Shown in pieces: positions 57,789 through 64,000 of a DNA stretch of 64,000 nucleotides. The DNA lies in contig MU401590.1 in the NCBI GenBank assembly GCA_022579005.1, forward strand, positions 1 to 64,000, written 5' to 3'. Both the position numbers and the translations under genes were made by a program. The DNA comes from Poronia punctata. Taxonomy: Eukaryota > Ascomycota > Sordariomycetes > Xylariales > Xylariaceae. Position 1 is the stretch's first letter; the number at the start of each line of letters is the position of its first letter. The notes under the pieces were generated by a model that saw only the letters and a program-made list of their open reading frames with translations, did no database searches and was not told the DNA's origin.

Positions 57789-58282
57789 TTAAACCAAGAA
57801 CCCCCCATTCTGCTTCCCAATAGCCTCAATCCACGACTCATCGTCCTCGCCCTCGCCCTCGCCCTCGCGCTCGCGCTTGAACTCTTTAATATCGACGACG
57901 TCGTCGGCGCCGAAATTAGAGTATAAATGCGGACAACCGGGCGTATCCCAATTCGTGACGGGATGAAATTCCGGCTTGAATCGTAGTTTGAGGACCCAGA
58001 TTCGGTTGGTGTGGTTGAAGAATAGGGAGGATGTTGTCGGGATCTTATATGAAGATTGTGAATAAAGAAGAAGAAAGAAAGAAAGAAGAAAGGAAAGGGG
58101 AGAAAGGGAGAGGGGGAAGAAAGGGAGAAAGGGGAAGAGCTTACTTGTGTCGCTATGCTCAGATGCACGAAGCCGTCTTTTCGATCGAGGTCCGAGAGAG
58201 GGTATTCTGATGGGATTGGGGAGGGGGGTGCGGTGGGGATTATTTTGTATACGTATTCAGGGAGGGGGTGAGGGGGTGACAT
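57789..58282 (-). CDS. DUF952 family protein
   Basis: Exons 58282..58145 and 58043..57789 join at phase 0 to 130 residues. The start MSPPHPLPEYVYKIIP leads into SDLDRKDGFVHLSIATQ, rejoined to IPTTSSLFFNHTNRIWVLKL and HPVTNWDTPGCPHLYSNFG. This is the compact DUF952 pattern (D-x-x-x-GFVHLS and PHLYG-type ending), found in bacteria and fungi with no known function. The C-terminal tail adds an Arg/Glu and Gly/Glu repeat. The intron has the GTAAGC donor and a purine-rich (GAAAG) stretch. Without splicing the frame continues but loses the conserved strand. Confidence 0.85.
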
Positions 58283-60112
58283 CTTAGGGGGGGGGTTGTA
58301 TATGTGTTTGTTTAGTTATTTATTTACTTTGTTTTATAGAAGATGACTTTTAGATAGGATAGAAAGCTGTGCTATGGAGATGGAGATATCTATGTGTCTA
58401 GGTTAGGTATGTGTATGTAGTATCTCGGCTGGACCATAAGCGGCAGGTTTAAGGTGAAGTTTTTAGAAATGAGTTGGAGGATGACTAATGCTATAATAGA
58501 GGTATATAAGTACCGATAGATACATCGCCGGTCATTTTCAACCGGGCGCTTCACAACAACACACTCTCTTTCTTGCTCTATTATACACTTGTTGATACAC
58601 TATGGTAGGTTCTTAGATAGGTAGATGTATATGTAAATATAGATACGTGTAATAAAAGAGCCTCAATCATGGCTTTGAACCCTCGTCTCATACGTGTACT
58701 GTACGAGTACTAATGAGCACCGCTTGGCATTTGTATCCGATGTAGCCGCTTATTATCCAGAAACGCAGGTAAATTCAAATTGTAATCCGAGTCCCGGAAG
58801 GATGCACCATGGGGTTATAGTACACGTGTATACGTCTACTCTTATTTATATAACGTCCCTGAGAAGATGCCCACCTCGGCAATAATAATGCCTCTTGGCT
58901 AATTGCTTGTTTGTGCCGAAGTTTACGCGGCAAATAGGTGTACGAGTAAACATGTGGTTACCTCAATTGTTGTTTCCGGCCTGCTGAGATATACGCAAGC
59001 TGGTGGCGGAGCAGTCCGCGTAGCCGTGAGAATTCGCGACCAGATACTTGTTTATGTGACTTGCAGTTCAACGCCACAATGCGTGTCTCAATCGTGACCG
59101 TCATGTGGCCACATGTCTGACGACAGGAATAGGCGAATTCTGTTGATGTGCACCGCCACAAGATCAAGATCAATTGTGGCTATGCTCGGTTGTGGCTAAT
59201 GACTCGCGGGCGCTAATGCAGATTTTCAGATTTTTATTGAGTATAAACTGTGGATATGATGTCATCCAAGCCTGTAATATCTGGGCTTGTTGAGAGGCTG
59301 GGAATGCCGGCATATTGTTGCCGGCGAAAAAGCTTCCCTGTCTTCTCAAACCTCAAGGTACCTGCAATGCCTTATTAGCTGTAAACCAAAAGAGTTTATT
59401 CAGATGATAACAATCGCCACCTAATGCTAAGAATCAGCTAATTCAGCGGTCTTAATTGCTTATGCTTGTCCCTACGTTAGTAGCATACTCGTAGAGCTTG
59501 TTATTGGTACACAACTTCAGAGGCACATTTGGAATGTACACATACACATGTACTGGATATGTCGGCTGCCAGATGCCAAAATGAGCAAAGAAGACTGAAA
59601 CAAAGTTGGCCAGATGTGACATTAATAGCTAGGAATGGGTACGAGGTGCTAAATTCTGGGCATCTATTGGACCTGTTCTGCATGAGTGTAGGTACCCTAC
59701 GTTGATGACGCAGTAGTCAAAGTACAAGAACCCACTTCGTCATCGTAGCTCACCCTGTGAAAATGCTAGGGTAAGGAGCGATCCAGCCCAGCCAAGGAAA
59801 TCCTCAGGTATGATAACCTCTATCAGGTGACAAAGACGGCTCGACGGCACCAACCAGTGGCTTAGGCTGCTAGGTACTATCTACACGTAAGAGGTAGGCT
59901 TGGCCAAACGGCTTTAAATACATAACCAGCTACCTACCCAACCCTCGACGTAACTTTTGTTTCGAGAAACCCATTTCATTGTCTTTCCACCATCAGCATC
60001 GATTCTAGTCGCACCAGACCATTTCCACTTACTTGTACACCACAAAAACCACGAATAAACGCAGAGCATCGATAAATCTACCTAGTCTTTAGACTTGACT
60101 TAATTCTTCACA
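58283..60112. other. Intergenic, no gene seen
   Basis: This 1.8-kb stretch has short frames only. It contains several TACGAGTA-type motifs (58,704, 58,940, 59,488). The final 200 bases form the leader of PMP3. Confidence 0.55.
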
Positions 60113-60534
60113 ATGCCTTTCACCGCTAGGTATGTCGGGACCCTCGATTTGGCGTCGCCGGACCAGCGCGACCAAGCTTGTGACGAGAGACTGACAAAAT
60201 CATCATTACAGCGACATCTGCAAGATCATCCTCGCCATCATCCTCCCCCCTCTAGGAGTCTTCCTTGAGCGTGGTTGCGGCGGCGACTTCTTCATTAATA
60301 TCCTACTCACCGTCCTGGGTTACATTCCTGGCATCATCCACGCGCTGTACGTAGACCTCCCGCCCGCGACATTCTTGTTGTTCTTTCCCTTTCCCCTCAC
60401 CAGACAGGCCGCGCTCTATCCACTAGCAGAGATGCGCCAAGCCAGCCACCAAGCCTCCCCAAGCCCCCAAAGCGATGTGATGGCGCCGTAGCTAACACTC
60501 TTCTGTCTGCAGGTACATCATTCTCAAGTATTAA
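60113..60534 (+). CDS. PMP3: Plasma membrane proteolipid 3
   Basis: Exons 60113..60129 (17 nt), 60212..60346 and 60513..60534 give 57 residues, the normal length for Pmp3. The product reads MPFTAS, DICKIILAIILPPLGVF, then LERGCGGDFFINILLTVLGYIPGIIHAL and YIILKY. It has two membrane spans. The joins use GTATGT/ACAG and GTACGT/GCAG. Pmp3 is a small plasma-membrane protein that dampens cation leak and salt stress. Its first exon encodes just five and two-thirds codons. Confidence 0.95.
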
Positions 60535-61540
60535 ACCTTAATCTTAATTGCGGGGAGAGTGCAGCGCAAAAGACAAAGCCGGCGTCTACGGTTGCATTGT
60601 GACGATGCTACAGTTCCACCACCTATGCGCTACTAAAGAGCAACGCATTCGACACAGAAGATAATTTTTGTCTCCTCGGCGGCCTGCAGAGGGAGCTCGA
60701 GCTTGGCATGGTCCAGAGCTTACCGCTACGTCACATACGAGTCGCGAATCCCGGCCAATGAAAAACATGGCACTCGTTTGCGTCAAGTGGGGAGGATGAT
60801 CCCTGTCGATCGCCTACCTACGTGTAGTTGACCGATTTCTCGTTCCTCTCTCCGGTCAACCGTCGACTCGACTCTACTTTAATTTTCGGTTTCGACTGCG
60901 TTCTACATGCGTGTCGCAATGGATGGGAGTTCTGTTTTCGGCCCGATGGATTAATTGGCTTCACTATACCATGTTTCCTTTTTTTCTGCACGGGAGTTTT
61001 AGCATTCCGATGGTTTGTTCAGGAAGAGATATGCTGTCTGGTTTACGACCGGGTAGCTGCGATACCTAGCTATAATGATGAATGAAGCTTGATACCCATT
61101 CTTGCCTAATGTTCACTCTACCAATTGGTTCTTGTTTCCGACGTGACGCGCTATTCTCATAATCCTGCGCGACTTACACGTCTGCCACGGAAACCCCTAG
61201 TAGATTTTTCCCGTACACCGGAGCTAACATTGCAATGCACGTTGGCGACCCTCCATTGTGAGCAGGCCCAGGTTTCTTGTTAGACCTAGGGTTCAGGAGG
61301 GACATGTCGCTGACTCCTGCCTGGAAATTTATCAACCTGTGCTGGCAAAACATGGCTCTTTGACACATTGCTGAAACTGATAAACTCCCATGACCTGCGT
61401 TTGAGAACAAGAACATCTAAAGAGTACGGTAAAAGGCTGTGCGGCTGGTGATAGATCACGGCATAACAGGGAACGACGGGGTTGATCAACTACAACTAGC
61501 CGTTCGACGCGTGCGACTTCCGAGGTAGATTGATTTGTTA
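60535..61540. other. Spacer, convergent genes
   Basis: This stretch has no gene signal apart from the 3' ends of PMP3 and the YchF-like gene. Confidence 0.5.
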
Positions 61541-63029
61541 TTATGCTCGTCCTACTTTGAAGGATAACACCTGGAATAAAGAAATTAGCAAAAGGTCCCC
61601 CGAAAGGGAGATTCCCGCATAGCAAGAATAGGTCGTTGCTTACGTCGTTTTTGCCCGGGCTGACGATGGCATCTTCGGATACTCGCGTGCCTCCTACACC
61701 TTCTACATAGGCTATTGGCACATCTCCCATGACCTTTCTAGCCACCTCGCCGACTGTCATGTTCTTCTTGACCAGAACGCAATCCCTGAACGCTATCTTT
61801 GTATCCGAGCCCGAACTAAAGCTTGTTGTATTCCTTACGGGGAAGACAGGGACAAGACCCAGAATCTCTGCTGCTTTCGATAGCACCTGTACTACGCCTG
61901 TAGACCCATATCTGAAAAGAATCATGTCCTTATATTCCTCGATAATGGCCTTATTCTTCTCGTCCAGTTGCTTGAGCCCCCCGCCGTCTGGGTCGCCATC
62001 TTCAATTAGATCTTCGCGAATATCCACGATGTCGGTTCCTTCTGTATATTTTATATAGCCTTGTTTGGCCATCTTGCGCAAGAACAACTCCGCTTTGGCC
62101 GAGCAAGCGACTACAAGATTGGGATCTTGCTGCTTGGTTATCTTCATCAGGTTCTTAAACGCATCCGGGTCGTCGATCTTATTCAGGGCGATGACGGTGG
62201 GGAACTTCTCGTCGGTAAAGGCGGCGACGACGCGGTCGACGGTTTCCTCGGACCAGGCCTCGAGCGGCTCCTTCAGCCCCAGCTTATCAAGCGTGCGGGC
62301 GACGACGGTCGACGTACTCCCGTAGCCGGAGAACTGCTGCTGCAGCGTCTCGACCGCGGTGGCCTTGACGGCAACATGGCGCCGGCGGATGGAACCCCAC
62401 CTCTCCCACAGGTTACCCTTGATCCACTGCACGATCTCGCTGCGCAGCCAGGCAATGTCCTGCGAAGGGTCGTAGCCCCGGGTATTCTCGCCCTCGGCGT
62501 TGGTGCGGCCGCTGGCGTCGACGACGTGGATCAGCGCGTCGGCATGTCGCAAGTCGTCCAAGAACTTGTTCCCCAGCCCTTTACCCTGGTGCGCGCCCGG
62601 CACCAAGCCGGCGACGTCGAGGAGCTCGATGGGCACGGATCGTCGCCCGTCGACGCAAGAGCCGTAGTTCGGCCGGCACTTGTCCTGTACGCCGAAGCGC
62701 TCGCAGGCGCATTGTATCTGTAGGTATCCGATGGCGCGCTGGGGATCTATCGTCGTGAATCTTGCATGTTATTAAAAAAAAAAATGTCAACACCACCACA
62801 CAGCAGCTATTTCGGGGTCCGGCGTCGTGGTAAGAATGCGTACGGATAGTTTCCTGATTTTATTAGACGTAGTTAATCAGCGTTCCTCGCTTCTCCCCCT
62901 TCAAGCTGGCGGGGTCTTTTCTGGGAAAAACCCACCAACTTTGGACGTGGCATCGGTCAAGCTGTTGAGTGTCGTGCTCTTGCCGGCCGATGGTTTGCCC
63001 ACGAGTCCGATTAAAGGGTCACGAGGCAT
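61541..63029 (-). CDS. YchF-like (Obg family) GTPase with TGS domain
   Basis: Exons 63029..62936, 62853..62844 (10 nt), 62760..61644 and 61570..61541 give 416 residues. The G1 P-loop is GKPSAGKST. The microexon GAAACTATCC completes G-N-Y-P, and F-T-T-I-DPQRA follows. Without the microexon the motif would lose three residues or the frame. Also visible are [16 protein letters not shown] (G3), NKID (G4), and the C-terminal TGS-type region with [21 protein letters not shown] and [11 protein letters not shown]. It ends [11 protein letters not shown]. This is the archaeal/eukaryotic YchF relative (a ribosome-associated P-loop NTPase). A role in translation-linked GTP hydrolysis is inferred from family. 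Confidence 0.93.
62844..62853 (-). other. 10-nt microexon of the YchF-like gene
   Basis: GAAACTATCC lies between CAG (acceptor, at 62856-62854) and GTACGC (donor, from 62843). It joins phase 1 to phase 2 and rebuilds [15 protein letters not shown], the expected switch I sequence. Introns of 82 and 83 nt flank it. Confidence 0.85.
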
Positions 63030-63451
63030 ACTGGGCGTTTTGTGTGGTGTATACCTGGGGGGTATTGGAAAGGACTCGAGCAAATGTGCGCTGTCGCACA
63101 AAGTCTACGAGTAAAGGAAGGTGGGATGAATGATGATAGGGAAGGTGGGGTAGGTTTTAGTTTCAAATTGTTGCGTTTTTCCAATTGGCCTTGGCTAGTG
63201 CATATAGACGCGCGTTGTGTTTGTTACATAAGGTACGGTAAGTACCTAACCTTAGCAGACTACGAGTAGAACTTGCCCTGTAAGTTCATTACCTCATGTA
63301 CCGGTAACTCAACTACCTCATCTGCTCTACTTTAACGACGGTAAAGTCTCACAGCAAGTGAAAAAGGGGAAGGACCAAGGTGAAATATTATCCTAATCAG
63401 ATTGTCACACCCTTTTGTCTCGGTTGCAACATTCTATTTCGATCAGTCAAC
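63030..63451. other. Divergent promoter of YchF-like gene and SET gene
   Basis: This 422-bp spacer lies between two divergent starts. CTACGAGTAG-type motifs lie at 63,107 and 63,262. Confidence 0.5.
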
Positions 63452-64000
63452 ATGCGAAGAGGAGAGCTCCCATTGTGGGGTCTACCGACATGGTGTAAGC
63501 TTAACAATGTCATAGTGAATGGTGTTGGTGCCGCCAACGTTGAGGGTCGAGGTCTCGGCTTGGTTGCCGAGGATGATTTGGGGATCGATGCAGGTTCGAC
63601 AGTCTTGCTTACGGTCCCCAAAGACCTCGTGCTCTCAGCTGAAGGCGTTGAAGATTATGCGAAGGAAAGCAGGGAGTTTCGTCAGCTGTTGGATGCGGCC
63701 GGGCATCAGGTAGCCTCTCACCTTGTTATCAATATCATCCAAACATAAAGCGCTGACTGCATGTGTGGATAACTATATAGTCGCTCAGGGGAGACATACT
63801 CCTATTCTTGCTAGTCCAGCTTGTATTATCGTCCCCAGACTATAAAGGCGGTCTTGGGGCTGGCACAGGATGGACTCAATATTTCAAGTTCTTACCCACA
63901 CGCGTTCCTGTTCCGACTACGTGGTCTGAAACGGAGCGGTCTTTATTAAGAGGCACATCACTCGAAGTATGCTCCTCCTCTGTAATACCATCTTGCATGT
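63452..64000 (+). CDS. SET-domain protein methyltransferase, 5' part only
   Basis: ATG at 63452 opens MRRGELPLWGLPTWCKLNNV. Exon 63452..63709 (86 codons) joins at phase 0 across a 71-nt intron (GTAGCC/ATAG) to 63781..63966, whose frame ends SLLRGTSLE before a GTATGC donor at 63967. The N-terminus (LPTWCKLNNVIVNGVGAANV...GRGLGLVAEDDLGIDAGSTVLLTVPKDLVLS) is the opening of the RKM/SETD6-type SET domain, in which GRGLG and the following core bind S-adenosylmethionine. The second exon holds the insert-type segment with LPTRVPVPTTWSE. These enzymes methylate lysines of ribosomal or other proteins. The window ends inside the next intron, so the catalytic C-terminal half is not seen. Confidence 0.85.

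Noticed and set aside
61332..61540. Longer C-terminus of the YchF-like GTPase by read-through
   Set aside because: A consensus intron (61643-61571) restores the family ending VLSFKVGRA, while the read-through is unlike any homolog.

Overview
The window is nuclear DNA of a filamentous ascomycete (Pezizomycotina). The evidence is short GT-AG introns of about 50-230 nt, a full set of single-copy fungal housekeeping genes (NTH1, REX3, PHB1, QCR8, the 21.3 kDa complex I subunit, LTO1, NAA10, eIF2B-beta, NEM1, NHP2, PMP3, a YchF-type GTPase), and two blocks of extremely AT-rich, stop-riddled DNA that look like old repeats mutated by repeat-induced point mutation (RIP). I cannot name the species from sequence alone. 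I rebuilt 26 protein genes (25 complete, 1 cut by the right edge) and one tRNA by joining exons through visible splice sites and conserved protein motifs. Exon joins are inferences, but most keep frame exactly and restore family motifs.

Layout. 1-2.7 kb is an AT-rich block with a ~29-bp tandem array, followed by gene-empty normal-GC DNA to 6.6 kb. 6.6-11.4 kb carries an AN1 zinc-finger protein (+), endonuclease III (-) and a DUF676 serine lipase (-). 13.2-16.1 kb is one large gene for a zinc-dependent deaminase-fold protein (OTT_1508-like) with a long disordered, repeat-bearing tail. It is followed by a second AT-rich block (16.7-18.0 kb). A lysine-2,3-aminomutase-like radical SAM gene lies just beyond that block, then tRNA-Ala(AGC). 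From 21.7 to 38.8 kb the DNA is dense with housekeeping genes: REX3, PHB1, QCR8, NUO21.3, LTO1, an SDR, NAA10, eIF2B-beta and NEM1. PHB1, QCR8 and NUO21.3 all act in the mitochondrial inner membrane and lie within 4 kb.

38.8-41.4 kb holds a 1,065-bp repeat element: two 236-bp direct terminal repeats, a 5-bp target duplication and an internal tandem array. Every difference between its terminal repeats is a C/T transition, mostly in CpA/TpA context. Then follow a small four-helix-type membrane protein, NHP2, a class-C beta-lactamase-fold hydrolase, a secreted GH92 mannosidase, a glutamine-rich conserved small protein, a 76-residue coiled-coil ORF, a serine-rich hypothetical, a DUF952 protein, PMP3, a YchF-type GTPase with a 10-nt microexon that supplies part of its switch I motif, and the start of a SET-domain methyltransferase.

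How the genes work together. Most are unlinked housekeeping functions: respiratory chain and prohibitin; ribosome biogenesis and translation through NHP2, eIF2B-beta, LTO1 (Fe-S delivery to Rli1) and the YchF GTPase; and NatA acetylation. I see no secondary-metabolite cluster, CRISPR array or phage-like system. The accessory elements most worth attention are the deaminase-like gene, the RIP-marked repeat element, the AT-rich blocks and the radical SAM aminomutase.
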